A stretch of DNA of 64,000 nt, from contig JARPUW010000292.1 in assembly GCA_030533445.1 (NCBI GenBank), positions 1-64,000 on the forward strand, given 5' to 3'. The notes below the pieces were generated by a model, which saw only the letters and a list, made by a program, of their open reading frames with translations, did no database searches and had not been told where the DNA came from. Made by a program: the position numbers and the translations under genes. This document shows, piece by piece, positions 1 through 12,500 of the stretch. How positions within the stretch are numbered: the stretch's first letter is position 1; each line of letters begins with the position of its first letter. The DNA comes from Cyprinodon diabolis. Lineage: Eukaryota; Chordata; Actinopteri; Cyprinodontiformes; Cyprinodontidae.

Positions 1-25
1 TAATGGTTTGTCTGTTACAACTCCA

Positions 26-72
26 GAGGCCAAAATGGCATTATCTCACTGTGAAAAGAGCGTTTTGGCCTC
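26..72. repeat. Perfect 10-bp inverted repeat inside the monomer
   Basis: gaggccaaaa at 26-35 is the exact reverse complement of ttttggcctc at 63-72, with a 27-base spacer. It recurs in almost every unit, so the array holds about 361 potential hairpins or cruciforms. Arm variants exist and look uncompensated: G26C shortens the stem to 9 bp, C31A and G68T (ttttgtcctc) each add a mismatch, and the partner arm is unchanged in the units I checked. The only CpG of the unit (61-62) lies beside the right arm. Dyad symmetry is reported for several centromeric satellites that lack CENP-B boxes; any role here is inference. Confidence 0.85.
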
Positions 73-145
73 AACTTCTGATTTGAAGCTTGGAACCAAA
101 AACATCTGCTCAAATCTACTTTATATTGTTAGTTTTCAGCTCTAG

Positions 146-177
146 ATGATTGCCAGAAAAGATCATGGCTGTATCAT
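146..177. repeat. Imperfect dyad at the end of the monomer
   Basis: atgat at 146-150 pairs with atcat at 173-177, and gcc at 152-154 pairs with ggc at 167-169. An unpaired T on the left and TGT on the right separate the two stem segments, and the loop is 12 bases. The dyad is weaker than the one at 26-72 and may be chance. Several HOR-diagnostic variants fall in it: T150A, A149T/G152C, T174C and T174A/C175T. Confidence 0.4.
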
Positions 178-322
178 TAATGGTTTGTCTGTTACAACTC
201 CAGAGGCAAAAATGGCATTATCTCACTGTGAAATGAGCGTTTTGGCCTCAACTTCTGATTTGAAGCTTGGAACCAAAAACATCTGCTCAAATCTACTTTA
301 TATTGTTAGTTTTCAGCTCTAG
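146..322 (+). other. Repeat-phased 58-codon open frame (representative; judged non-coding)
   Basis: In the standard unit an ATG at unit position 146 opens a frame of 58 codons that closes with a TAG directly abutting the ATG of the next unit. Because 177 is divisible by 3, the frame repeats in each run of 177-bp units; the 178- and 176-bp units break it. The predicted peptide begins MIARKDHGCI and ends LLYIVSFQL, with no motif I recognise. Of about thirty recurrent substitutions I placed in this frame, only about seven are synonymous (for example GCC to GCA, CTC to CTG, TCA to TCG), close to what neutral change would give. There is no flanking gene structure. I list it as a structural property of the repeat, not as a gene. 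Confidence 0.3.
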
Positions 323-1595
323 ATGATTGCCAGAAAAGATCATGGCTGTATCATTAATGGTTTGTCTGTTACAACTCCAGAGGCCAAAATGGCATTATCT
401 CACTGTGAAATGAGCGTTTTGGCCTCAACTTCTGATTTGAAGCTTGGAACCAAAAACATCTGCTCAAATCTACTTTATATTGTTAGTTTTCAGCTCTAGA
501 TGATTGCCAGAAAAGATCATGGCTGTATCATTAATGGTTTGTCTGTTACAACTCCAGAGGCCAAAATGGCATTATCTCACTGTGAAACGAGCGTTTTGGC
601 CTCAACTTCTGATTTGAAGCTTGGAACCAAAAACATCTGCTCAGATCTACTTTATATTGTTAGTTTTCAGCTCTAGATGATTGCCAGAAAAGATCATGGC
701 TGTATCATTAATGGTTTGTCTGTTACAACTCCAGAGGCCAAAATGGCATTATCTCACTGTGAAAAGAGCGTTTTGGCCTCAACCATCTGATTTGAAGCTT
801 GGAACCAAAAACATCTGCTCAAATCTACTTTATATTGTTAGTTTTCAGCTCTAGATGATTGCCAGAAAAGATCATGGCTGTATCATTAATGGTTTGTCTG
901 TTACAACTCCAGAGGCCAAAATGGCATTATCTCACTGTGAAAAGAGCGTTTTGGCCTCAACCATCTGATTTGAAGCTTGGAACCAAAAACATCTGCTCAA
1001 ATCTACTTTATATTGTTAGTTTTCAGCTCTAGATGATTGCCAGAAAAGATCATGGCTGTATCATTAATGGTTTGTCTGTTACAACTCCAGAGGCCAAAAT
1101 GGCATTATCTCACTGTGAAATGAGCGTTTTGGCCTCAACTTCTGATTTGAAGCTTGGAACCAAAAACATCTGCTCAAATCTACTTTATATTGTTAGTTTT
1201 CAGCTCTAGATGATTGCCAGAAAAGATCATGGCTGTATCATTAATGGTTTGTCTGTTACAACTCCAGAGGCCAAAATGGCATTATCTCACTGTGAAAAGA
1301 GCGTTTTGGCCTCAACTTCTGATTTGAAGCTTGGAACACAAAACATCTGCTCAAATCTACTTTATATTGTTAGTTTTCAGCTCTAGATGATTGCCAGAAA
1401 AGATCATGGCTGTATCATTAATGGTTTGTCTGTTACAACTCCACAGGCCAAAATGGCATTATCTCACTGTGAAAAGAGCGTTTTGGCCTCAACTTCTGAT
1501 TTGAAGCTTGGAACCAAAAACATCTGCTCAAATCTACTTTATATTGTTAGTTTTCAGCTCTAGATGATTGCCAGAAAAGATCATGGCTGTATCAT

Positions 1596-3014
1596 TAATG
1601 GTTTGTCTGTTACAACTCCAGAGGCCAAAATGGCATTATCTCACTGTGAAAAGAGCGTTTTGGCCTCAACTTCTGATTTGAAGCTTGGAACACAAAACAT
1701 CTGCTCAAATCTACTTTATATTGTTAGTTTTCAGCTCTAGATGATTGCCAGAAAAGATCATGGCTGTATCATTAATGGTTTGTCTGTTACAACTCCACAG
1801 GCCAAAATGGCATTATCTCACTGTGAAAAGAGCGTTTTGGCCTCAACTTCTGATTTGAAGCTTGGAACCAAAAACATCTGCTCAGATCTACTTTATATTG
1901 TTAGTTTTCAGCTCTAGATGTTTCCCAGAAAAGATCATGGCTGTATCATTAATGGTTTGTCTGTTACAACTCCAGAGGCCAAAATGGCATTATCTTACTG
2001 TGAAAAGAGCGTTTTGGCCTCAACCATCTGATTTGAAGCTTGGAACCAAAAACCTCTGCTCAAATCTACTTTATATTGTTAGTTTTCAGCTCTAGATGAT
2101 TGCCAGAAAAGATCATGGCTGTATCATTAATGGTTTGTCTGTTACAACTCCAGAGGCAAAAATGGCATTATCTCACTGTGAAAAGAGCGTTTTGGCCTCA
2201 ACTTCTGATTTGAAGCTTGGAACCAAAAACATCTGCTCAAATCTACTTTATATTGTTAGTTTTCAGCTCTAGATGATTGCCAGAAAAGATCATGGCTGTA
2301 TCATTAATGGTTTGTCTGTTACAACTCCAGAGGCCAAAATGGCATTATCTCACTGTGAAAAGAGCGTTTTGGCCTCAACTTCTGATTTGAAGCTTGGAAC
2401 ACAAAACATCTGCTCAAATCTACTTTATATTGTTAGTTTTCAGCTCTAGATGATTGCCAGAAAAGATCATGGCTGTATCATTAATGGTTTGTCTGTTACA
2501 ACTCCACAGGCCAAAATGGCATTATCTCACTGTGAAAAGAGCGTTTTGGCCTCAACTTCTGATTTGAAGCTTGGAACCAAAAACATCTGCTCAGATCTAC
2601 TTTATATTGTTAGTTTTCAGCTCTAGATGTTTCCCAGAAAAGATCATGGCTGTATCATTAATGGTTTGTCTGTTACAACTCCAGAGGCCAAAATGGCATT
2701 ATCTTACTGTGAAAAGAGCGTTTTGGCCTCAACCATCTGATTTGAAGCTTGGAACCAAAAACCTCTGCTCAAATCTACTTTATATTGTTAGTTTTCAGCT
2801 CTAGATGATTGCCAGAAAAGATCATGGCTGTATCATTAATGGTTTGTCTGTTACAACTCCAGAGGCAAAAATGGCATTATCTCACTGTGAAAAGAGCGTT
2901 TTGGCCTCAACCATCTGATTTGAAGCTTGGAACCAAAAACATCGGCTCAAATCTACTTTATATTGTTAGTTTTCAGCTCTAGATGATTGCCAGAAAAGAT
3001 CATGGCTGTATCAT
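1596..3014 (+). repeat. Tandem pair of a 4-monomer block (709 and 710 bp)
   Basis: Units at 1,596, 1,773, 1,950 and 2,128 are repeated at 2,305, 2,482, 2,659 and 2,837. Each set reads: a C97A/A98C unit; a G26C unit with A113G that ends in the gatgtttccc junction; a 178-bp unit with tatcttact and aacctctg; and a C31A unit. The last unit is 177 bp in the first copy and 178 bp in the second, which explains the 1-bp size difference. The aacctctg variant is seen elsewhere only near 9,147. Confidence 0.85.
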
Positions 3015-3369
3015 TAATGGTTTGTCTGTTACAACTCCAGAGGCCAAAATGGCATTATCTCACTGTGAAAAGAGCGTTTTGGCCTCAACCATCTGATTTG
3101 AAGCTTGGAACCAAAAACATCTGCTCAAATCTACTTTATATTGTTAGTTTTCAGCTCTAGATGATTGCCAGAAAAGATCATGGCTGTATCATTAATGGTT
3201 TGTCTGTTACAACTCCAGAGGCCAAAATGGCATTATCTCACTGTGAAATGAGCGTTTTGGCCTCAACTTCTGATTTGAAGCTTGGAACCAAAAACATCTG
3301 CTCAAATCTACTTTATATTGTTAGTTTTCAGCTCTAGATGATTGCCAGAAAAGATCATGGCTGTATCAT

Positions 3370-6300
3370 TAATGGTTTGTCTGTTACAACTCCAGAGGCC
3401 AAAATGGCATTATCTCACTGTGAAAAGAGCGTTTTGGCCTCAACTTCTGATTTGAAGCTTGGAACCAAAAACATCTGCTCAGATCTACTTTATATTGTTA
3501 GTTTTCAGCTCTAGATGTTTCCCAGAAAAGATCATGGCTGTATCATTAATGGTTTGTCTGTTACAACTCCAGAGGCCAAAATGGCATTATCTTACTGTGA
3601 AAAGAGCGTTTTGGCCTCAACCATCTGATTTGAAGCTTGGAACCAAAAACATCTGCTCAAATCTACTTTATATTGTTAGTTTTCAGCTCTAGATGATTGC
3701 CAGAAAAGATCATGGCTGTATCATTAATGGTTTGTCTGTTACAACTCCAGAGGCCAAAATGGCATTATCTCACTGTGAAAAGAGCGTTTTGGCCTCAACC
3801 ATCTGATTTGAAGCTTGGAACCAAAAACATCTGCTCAAATCTACTTTATATTGTTAGTTTTCAGCTCTAGATGATTGCCAGAAAAGATCATGGCTGTATC
3901 ATTAATGGTTTGTCTGTTACAACTCCAGAGGCCAAAATGGCATTATCTCACTGTGAAATGAGCGTTTTGGCCTCAACTTCTGATTTGAAGCTTGGAACCA
4001 AAAACATCTGCTCAAATCTACTTTATATTGTTAGTTTTCAGCTCTAGATGATTGCCAGAAAAGATCATGGCTGTATCATTAATGGTTTGTCTGTTACAAC
4101 TCCAGAGGCAAAAATGGCATTATCTCACTGTGAAAAGAGCGTTTTGGCCTCAACCATCTGATTTGAAGCTTGGAACCAAAAACATCTGCTCAAATCTACT
4201 TTATATTGTTAGTTTTCAGCTCTAGATGATTGCCAGAAAAGATCATGGCTGTATCATTAATGGTTTGTCTGTTACAACTCCAGAGGCCAAAATGGCATTA
4301 TCTCACTGTGAAAAGAGCGTTTTGGCCTCAACCATCTGATTTGAAGCTTGGAACCAAAAACATCTGCTCAAATCTACTTTATATTGTTAGTTTTCAGCTC
4401 TAGATGATTGCCAGAAAAGATCATGGCTGTATCATTAATGGTTTGTCTGTTACAACTCCAGAGGCCAAAATGGCATTATCTCACTGTGAAATGAGCGTTT
4501 TGGCCTCAACTTCTGATTTGAAGCTTGGAACCAAAAACATCTGCTCAAATCTACTTTATATTGTTAGTTTTCAGCTCTAGATGATTGCCAGAAAAGATCA
4601 TGGCTGTATCATTAATGGTTTGTCTGTTACAACTCCAGAGGCCAAAATGGCATTATCTCACTGTGAAAAGAGCGTTTTGGCCTCAACTTCTGATTTGAAG
4701 CTTGGAACACAAAACATCTGCTCAAATCTACTTTATATTGTTAGTTTTCAGCTCTAGATGATTGCCAGAAAAGATCATGGCTGTATCATTAATGGTTTGT
4801 CTGTTACAACTCCAGAGGCCAAAATGGCATTATCTCACTGTGAAAAGAGCGTTTTGGCCTCAACCATCTGATTTGAAGCTTGGAACCAAAAACATCTGCT
4901 CAAATCTACTTTATATTGTTAGTTTTCAGCTCTAGATGATTGCCAGAAAAGATCATGGCTGTATCATTAATGGTTTGTCTGTTACAACTCCAGAGGCCAA
5001 AATGGCATTATCTCACTGTGAAAAGAGCGTTTTGTCCTCAACTTCTGATTTGAAGCTTGGAACACAAAACATCTGCTCAAATCTACTTTATATTGTTAGT
5101 TTTCAGCTCTAGATGATTGCCAGAAAAGATCATGGCTGTATCATTAATGGTTTGTCTGTTACAACTCCACAGGCCAAAATGGCATTATCTCACTGTGAAA
5201 AGAGCGTTTTGGCCTCAACTTCTGATTTGAAGCTTGGAACCAAAAACATCTGCTCAGATCTACTTTATATTGTTAGTTTTCAGCTCTAGATGATTGCCAG
5301 AAAAGATAATGGCTGTATCAGTAATGGTTTGTCTGTTACAACTCCAGAGGCCAAAATGGCATTATCTCACTGTGAAATGAGCGTTTTGGCCTCAACTTCT
5401 GATTTGAAGCTTGGAACCAAAAACACCTGCTCAAATCTACTTTATATTGTTAGTTTTCAGCTCTAGATGAATGCCAGAAAAGATCATGGCTGTATCATTA
5501 ATGGTTTGTCTGTTACAACTCCAGAGGCCAAAATGGCATTATCTCACTGTGAAAAGAGCGTTTTGGCCTCAACCATCTGATTTGAAGCTTGGAACCAAAA
5601 ACATCTGCTCAAATCTACTTTATATTGTTAGTTTTCAGCTCTAGATGATTGCCAGAAAAGATCATGGCTGTATCATTAATGGTTTGTCTGTTACAACTCC
5701 AGAGGCCAAAATGGCATTATCTCACTGTGAAAAGAGCGTTTTGGCCTCAACTTCTGATTTGAAGCTTGGAACCAAAAACATCTGCTCAAATCTACTTTAT
5801 ATCGTTAGTTTTCAGCTCTAGATGAATGCCAGAAAAGATCATGGCTGTATCATTAATGGTTTGTCTGTTACAACTCCAGAGGCCAAAATGGCATTATCTC
5901 ACTGTGAAAAGAGCGTTTTGGCCTCAACCATCTGATTTGAAGCTTGGAACCAAAAACATCTGCTCAAATCTACTTTATATTGTTAGTTTTCAGCTCTAGA
6001 TGATTGCCAGAAAAGATCATGGCTGTATCATTAATGGTTTGTCTGTTACAACTCCAGAGGCCAAAATGGCATTATCTCACTGTGAAAAGAGCGTTTTGGC
6101 CTCAACTTCTGATTTGAAGCTTGGAACCAAAAACATCTGCTCAAATCTACTTTATATTGTTAGTTTTCAGCTCTAGATGATTGCCAGAAAAGATCATGGC
6201 TGTATCATTAATGGTTTGTCTGTTACAACTCCAGAGGCAAAAATGGCATTATCTCACTGTGAAATGAGCGTTTTGGCCTCAACTTCTGATTTGAAGCTTG

Positions 6301-9300
6301 GAACCAAAAACATCTGCTCGAATTTACTTTATATTGTTAGTATTCAGCTCTAGATGATTGCCAGAAAAGATCATGGCTGTATCATTAATGGTTTGTCTGT
6401 TACAACTCCAGAGGCCAAAATGGCATTATCTCACTGTGAAAAGAGCGTTTTGGCCTCAACTTCTGATTTGAAGCTTGGAACACAAAACATCTGCTCAAAT
6501 CTACTTTATATTGTTAGTTTTCAGCTCTAGATGATTGCCAGAAAAGATCATGGCTGTATCATTAATGGTTTGTCTGTTACAACTCCAGAGGCCAAAATGG
6601 CATTATCTCACTGTGAAAAGAGCGTTTTGGCCTCAACCATCTGATTTGAAGCTTGGAACCAAAAACATCTGCTCAAATCTACTTTATATTGTTAGTTTTC
6701 AGCTCTAGATGATTGCCAGAAAAGATCATGGCTGTATCATTAATGGTTTGTCTGTTACAACTCCAGAGGCCAAAATGGCATTATCTCACTGTGAAATGAG
6801 CGTTTTGGCCTCAACTTCTGATTTGAAGCTTGGAACCAAAAACATCTGCTCAAATCTACTTTATATTGTTAGTTTTCAGCTCTAGATGATTGCCAGAAAA
6901 GATCATGGCTGTATCATTAATGGTTTGTCTGTTACAACTCCAGAGGCCAAAATGGCATTATCTCACTGTGAAATGAGCGTTTTGGCCTCAACTTCTGATT
7001 TGAAGCTTGGAACCAAAAACATCTGCTCAAATCTACTTTATATTGTTAGTTTTCAGCTCTAGATGATTGCCAGAAAAGATCATGGCTGTATCATTAATGG
7101 TTTGTCTGTTACAACTCCAGAGGCCAAAATGGCATTATCTCACTGTGAAACGAGCGTTTTGGCCTCAACTTCTGATTTGAAGCTTGGAACACAAAACATC
7201 TGCTCAAATCTACTTTATATTGTTAGTTTTCAGCTCTAGATGATTGCCAGAAAAGATCATGGCTGTATCATTAATGGTTTGTCTGTTACAACTCCACAGG
7301 CCAAAATGGCATTATCTCACTGTGAAAAGAGCGTTTTGGCCTCAACTTCTGATTTGAAGCTTGGAACCAAAAACATCTGCTCAGATCTACTTTATATTGT
7401 TAGTTTTCAGCTCTAGATGATTGCCAGAAAAGATCATGGCTGTATCATTAATGGTTTGTCTGTTACAACTCCAGAGGCCAAAATGGCATTATCTCACTGT
7501 GAAAAGAGCGTTTTGGCCTCAACCATCTGATTTGAAGCTTGGAACCAAAAACATCTGCTCAAATCTACTTTATATTGTTAGTTTTCAGCTCTAGATGATT
7601 GCCAGAAAAGATCATGGCTGTATCATTAATGGTTTGTCTGTTACAACTCCAGAGGCCAAAATGGCATTATCTCACTGTGAAAAGAGCGTTTTGGCCTCAA
7701 CCATCTGATTTGAAGCTTGGAACCAAAAACATCTGCTCAAATCTACTTTATATTGTTAGTTTTCAGCTCTAGATGATTGCCAGAAAAGATCATGGCTGTA
7801 TCATTAATGGTTTGTCTGTTACAACTCCAGAGGCCAAAATGGCATTATCTCACTGTGAAATGAGCGTTTTGGCCTCAACTTCTGATTTGAAGCTTGGAAC
7901 CAAAAACATCTGCTCAAATCTACTTTATATTGTTAGTTTTCAGCTCTAGATGATTGCCAGAAAAGATCATGGCTGTATCATTAATGGTTTGTCTGTTACA
8001 ACTCCAGAGGCCAAAATGGCATTATCTCACTGTGAAAAGAGCGTTTTGGCCTCAACTTCTGATTTGAAGCTTGGAACACAAAACATCTGCTCAAATCTAC
8101 TTTATATTGTTAGTTTTCAGCTCTAGATGATTGCCAGAAAAGATCATGGCTGTATCATTAATGGTTTGTCTGTTACAACTCCACAGGCCAAAATGGCATT
8201 ATCTCACTGTGAAAAGAGCGTTTTGGCCTCAACTTCTGATTTGAAGCTTGGAACCAAAAACATCTGCTCAAATCTACTTTATATTGTTAGTTTTCAGCTC
8301 TAGATGATTGCCAGAAAAGATCATGGCTGTATCATTAATGGTTTGTCTGTTACAACTCCAGAGGCCAAAATGGCATTATCTCACTGTGAAAAGAGCGTTT
8401 TGGCCTCAACCATCTGATTTGAAGCTTGGAACCAAAAACATCTGCTCAAATCTACTTTATATTGTTAGTTTTCAGCTCTAGATGATTGCCAGAAAAGATC
8501 ATGGCTGTATCATTAATGGTTTGTCTGTTACAACTCCAGAGGCCAAAATGGCATTATCTCACTGTGAAATGAGCGTTTTGGCCTCAACTTCTGATTTGAA
8601 GCTTGGAACCAAAAACATCTGCTCAAATCTACTTTATATTGTTAGTTTTCAGCTCTAGATGATTGCCAGAAAAGATCATGGCTGTATCATTAATGGTTTG
8701 TCTGTTACAACTCCAGAGGCCAAAATGGCATTATCTCACTGTGAAAAGAGCGTTTTGGCCTCAACTTCTGATTTGAAGCTTGGAACACAAAACATCTGCT
8801 CAAATCTACTTTATATTGTTAGTTTTCAGCTCTAGATGATTGCCAGAAAAGATCATGGCTGTATCATTAATGGTTTGTCTGTTACAACTCCACAGGCCAA
8901 AATGGCATTATCTCACTGTGAAAAGAGCGTTTTGGCCTCAACTTCTGATTTGAAGCTTGGAACCAAAAACATCTGCTCAGATCTACTTTATATTGTTAGT
9001 TTTCAGCTCTAGATGTTTCCCAGAAAAGATCATGGCTGTATCATTAATGGTTTGTCTGTTACAACTCCAGAGGCCAAAATGGCATTATCTTACTGTGAAA
9101 AGAGCGTTTTGGCCTCAACCATCTGATTTGAAGCTTGGAACCAAAAACCTCTGCTCAAATCTACTTTATATTGTTAGTTTTCAGCTCTAGATGATTGCCA
9201 GAAAAGATCATGGCTGTATCATTAATGGTTTGTCTGTTACAACTCCAGAGGCAAAAATGGCATTATCTCACTGTGAAAAGAGCGTTTTGGCCTCAACCAT

Positions 9301-9577
9301 CTGATTTGAAGCTTGGAACCAAAAACATCTGCTCAAATCTACTTTATATTGTTAGTTTTCAGCTCTAGATGATTGCCAGAAAAGATCATGGCTGTATCAT
9401 TAATGGTTTGTCTGTTACAACTCCAGAGGCCAAAATGGCATTATCTCACTGTGAAATGAGCGTTTTGGCCTCAACTTCTGATTTGAAGCTTGGAACCAAA
9501 AACATCTGCTCAAATCTACTTTATATTGTTAGTTTTCAGCTCTAGATGATTGCCAGAAAAGATCATGGCTGTATCAT
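3370..9577 (+). repeat. 35-monomer HOR, copy A (6,208 bp)
   Basis: Thirty-five monomers, thirteen of them the 178-bp form (35 x 177 + 13 = 6,208). Diagnostic units are the pair of changes gataatgg and cagtaatgg near 5,307-5,323, a T105C unit followed by gaatgcc near 5,425-5,470, tatcgtt near 5,812, and the A112G/C116T unit with gtattcag near 6,320-6,345. All recur exactly 6,208 bp later. The copy ends with the aacctctg unit (9,045), a C31A unit and an A57T unit. Confidence 0.93.
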
Positions 9578-12500
9578 TAATGGTTTGTCTGTTACAACTC
9601 CACAGGCCAAAATGGCATTATCTCACTGTGAAAAGAGCGTTTTGGCCTCAACTTCTGATTTGAAGCTTGGAACCAAAAACATCTGCTCAGATCTACTTTA
9701 TATTGTTAGTTTTCAGCTCTAGATGTTTCCCAGAAAAGATCATGGCTGTATCATTAATGGTTTGTCTGTTACAACTCCAGAGGCCAAAATGGCATTATCT
9801 TACTGTGAAAAGAGCGTTTTGGCCTCAACCATCTGATTTGAAGCTTGGAACCAAAAACATCTGCTCAAATCTACTTTATATTGTTAGTTTTCAGCTCTAG
9901 ATGATTGCCAGAAAAGATCATGGCTGTATCATTAATGGTTTGTCTGTTACAACTCCAGAGGCCAAAATGGCATTATCTCACTGTGAAAAGAGCGTTTTGG
10001 CCTCAACCATCTGATTTGAAGCTTGGAACCAAAAACATCTGCTCAAATCTACTTTATATTGTTAGTTTTCAGCTCTAGATGATTGCCAGAAAAGATCATG
10101 GCTGTATCATTAATGGTTTGTCTGTTACAACTCCAGAGGCCAAAATGGCATTATCTCACTGTGAAATGAGCGTTTTGGCCTCAACTTCTGATTTGAAGCT
10201 TGGAACCAAAAACATCTGCTCAAATCTACTTTATATTGTTAGTTTTCAGCTCTAGATGATTGCCAGAAAAGATCATGGCTGTATCATTAATGGTTTGTCT
10301 GTTACAACTCCAGAGGCAAAAATGGCATTATCTCACTGTGAAAAGAGCGTTTTGGCCTCAACCATCTGATTTGAAGCTTGGAACCAAAAACATCTGCTCA
10401 AATCTACTTTATATTGTTAGTTTTCAGCTCTAGATGATTGCCAGAAAAGATCATGGCTGTATCATTAATGGTTTGTCTGTTACAACTCCAGAGGCCAAAA
10501 TGGCATTATCTCACTGTGAAAAGAGCGTTTTGGCCTCAACCATCTGATTTGAAGCTTGGAACCAAAAACATCTGCTCAAATCTACTTTATATTGTTAGTT
10601 TTCAGCTCTAGATGATTGCCAGAAAAGATCATGGCTGTATCATTAATGGTTTGTCTGTTACAACTCCAGAGGCCAAAATGGCATTATCTCACTGTGAAAT
10701 GAGCGTTTTGGCCTCAACTTCTGATTTGAAGCTTGGAACCAAAAACATCTGCTCAAATCTACTTTATATTGTTAGTTTTCAGCTCTAGATGATTGCCAGA
10801 AAAGATCATGGCTGTATCATTAATGGTTTGTCTGTTACAACTCCAGAGGCCAAAATGGCATTATCTCACTGTGAAAAGAGCGTTTTGGCCTCAACTTCTG
10901 ATTTGAAGCTTGGAACACAAAACATCTGCTCAAATCTACTTTATATTGTTAGTTTTCAGCTCTAGATGATTGCCAGAAAAGATCATGGCTGTATCATTAA
11001 TGGTTTGTCTGTTACAACTCCAGAGGCCAAAATGGCATTATCTCACTGTGAAAAGAGCGTTTTGGCCTCAACCATCTGATTTGAAGCTTGGAACCAAAAA
11101 CATCTGCTCAAATCTACTTTATATTGTTAGTTTTCAGCTCTAGATGATTGCCAGAAAAGATCATGGCTGTATCATTAATGGTTTGTCTGTTACAACTCCA
11201 GAGGCCAAAATGGCATTATCTCACTGTGAAAAGAGCGTTTTGTCCTCAACTTCTGATTTGAAGCTTGGAACACAAAACATCTGCTCAAATCTACTTTATA
11301 TTGTTAGTTTTCAGCTCTAGATGATTGCCAGAAAAGATCATGGCTGTATCATTAATGGTTTGTCTGTTACAACTCCACAGGCCAAAATGGCATTATCTCA
11401 CTGTGAAAAGAGCGTTTTGGCCTCAACTTCTGATTTGAAGCTTGGAACCAAAAACATCTGCTCAGATCTACTTTATATTGTTAGTTTTCAGCTCTAGATG
11501 ATTGCCAGAAAAGATAATGGCTGTATCAGTAATGGTTTGTCTGTTACAACTCCAGAGGCCAAAATGGCATTATCTCACTGTGAAATGAGCGTTTTGGCCT
11601 CAACTTCTGATTTGAAGCTTGGAACCAAAAACACCTGCTCAAATCTACTTTATATTGTTAGTTTTCAGCTCTAGATGAATGCCAGAAAAGATCATGGCTG
11701 TATCATTAATGGTTTGTCTGTTACAACTCCAGAGGCCAAAATGGCATTATCTCACTGTGAAAAGAGCGTTTTGGCCTCAACCATCTGATTTGAAGCTTGG
11801 AACCAAAAACATCTGCTCAAATCTACTTTATATTGTTAGTTTTCAGCTCTAGATGATTGCCAGAAAAGATCATGGCTGTATCATTAATGGTTTGTCTGTT
11901 ACAACTCCAGAGGCCAAAATGGCATTATCTCACTGTGAAAAGAGCGTTTTGGCCTCAACTTCTGATTTGAAGCTTGGAACCAAAAACATCTGCTCAAATC
12001 TACTTTATATCGTTAGTTTTCAGCTCTAGATGAATGCCAGAAAAGATCATGGCTGTATCATTAATGGTTTGTCTGTTACAACTCCAGAGGCCAAAATGGC
12101 ATTATCTCACTGTGAAAAGAGCGTTTTGGCCTCAACCATCTGATTTGAAGCTTGGAACCAAAAACATCTGCTCAAATCTACTTTATATTGTTAGTTTTCA
12201 GCTCTAGATGATTGCCAGAAAAGATCATGGCTGTATCATTAATGGTTTGTCTGTTACAACTCCAGAGGCCAAAATGGCATTATCTCACTGTGAAAAGAGC
12301 GTTTTGGCCTCAACTTCTGATTTGAAGCTTGGAACCAAAAACATCTGCTCAAATCTACTTTATATTGTTAGTTTTCAGCTCTAGATGATTGCCAGAAAAG
12401 ATCATGGCTGTATCATTAATGGTTTGTCTGTTACAACTCCAGAGGCAAAAATGGCATTATCTCACTGTGAAATGAGCGTTTTGGCCTCAACTTCTGATTT

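Larger units (their letters stand above)
1..177 (+). repeat. Reference monomer (first unit of the array)
   Basis: This is the first complete 177-bp unit and is close to the consensus; it is used here for unit coordinates. Landmarks are the left inverted-repeat arm at 26-35, the A-run at 54-57, the single CpG at 61-62, the right arm at 63-72, the short/long indel site at 75-80, HindIII at 86-91, the A-run at 98-102, XbaI at 141-146 and an imperfect dyad at 146-177. The phase is arbitrary; any rotation describes the same array. Confidence 0.95.
1..3369 (+). repeat. Leading mosaic segment, 19 monomers
   Basis: These are nineteen units of mixed variant types without the long period seen downstream. 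They use the same short modules as the 35-mer: a C97A/A98C unit, then a G26C unit often carrying A113G, then a 178-bp unit, then an A57T unit. The unit at 532 carries A57C and A113G together. The window begins inside the array, so its true left edge is not seen. From 2,305 to 3,546 the order matches 8,691-9,754, except for one extra 178-bp unit and one aacatcggc variant. Confidence 0.8.

Noticed and set aside
85..102. CENP-B box-like motif around gaagcttggaacc
   Set aside because: The essential TTCG and CGGG elements are absent; only a loose TTGGAA resemblance is present.
120..140. TATA-like promoter at ttatattgtt
   Set aside because: A short AT-rich stretch is expected by chance at 62% AT, and nothing downstream looks like a gene.
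32..160. Phased A-tracts giving intrinsic curvature (A-runs at unit positions 32, 54, 98 and 157)
   Set aside because: Spacings of 22, 44, 59 and 52 bp fit the helical repeat only in part, and A57T shortens one run in many units. A curvature calculation would be needed.
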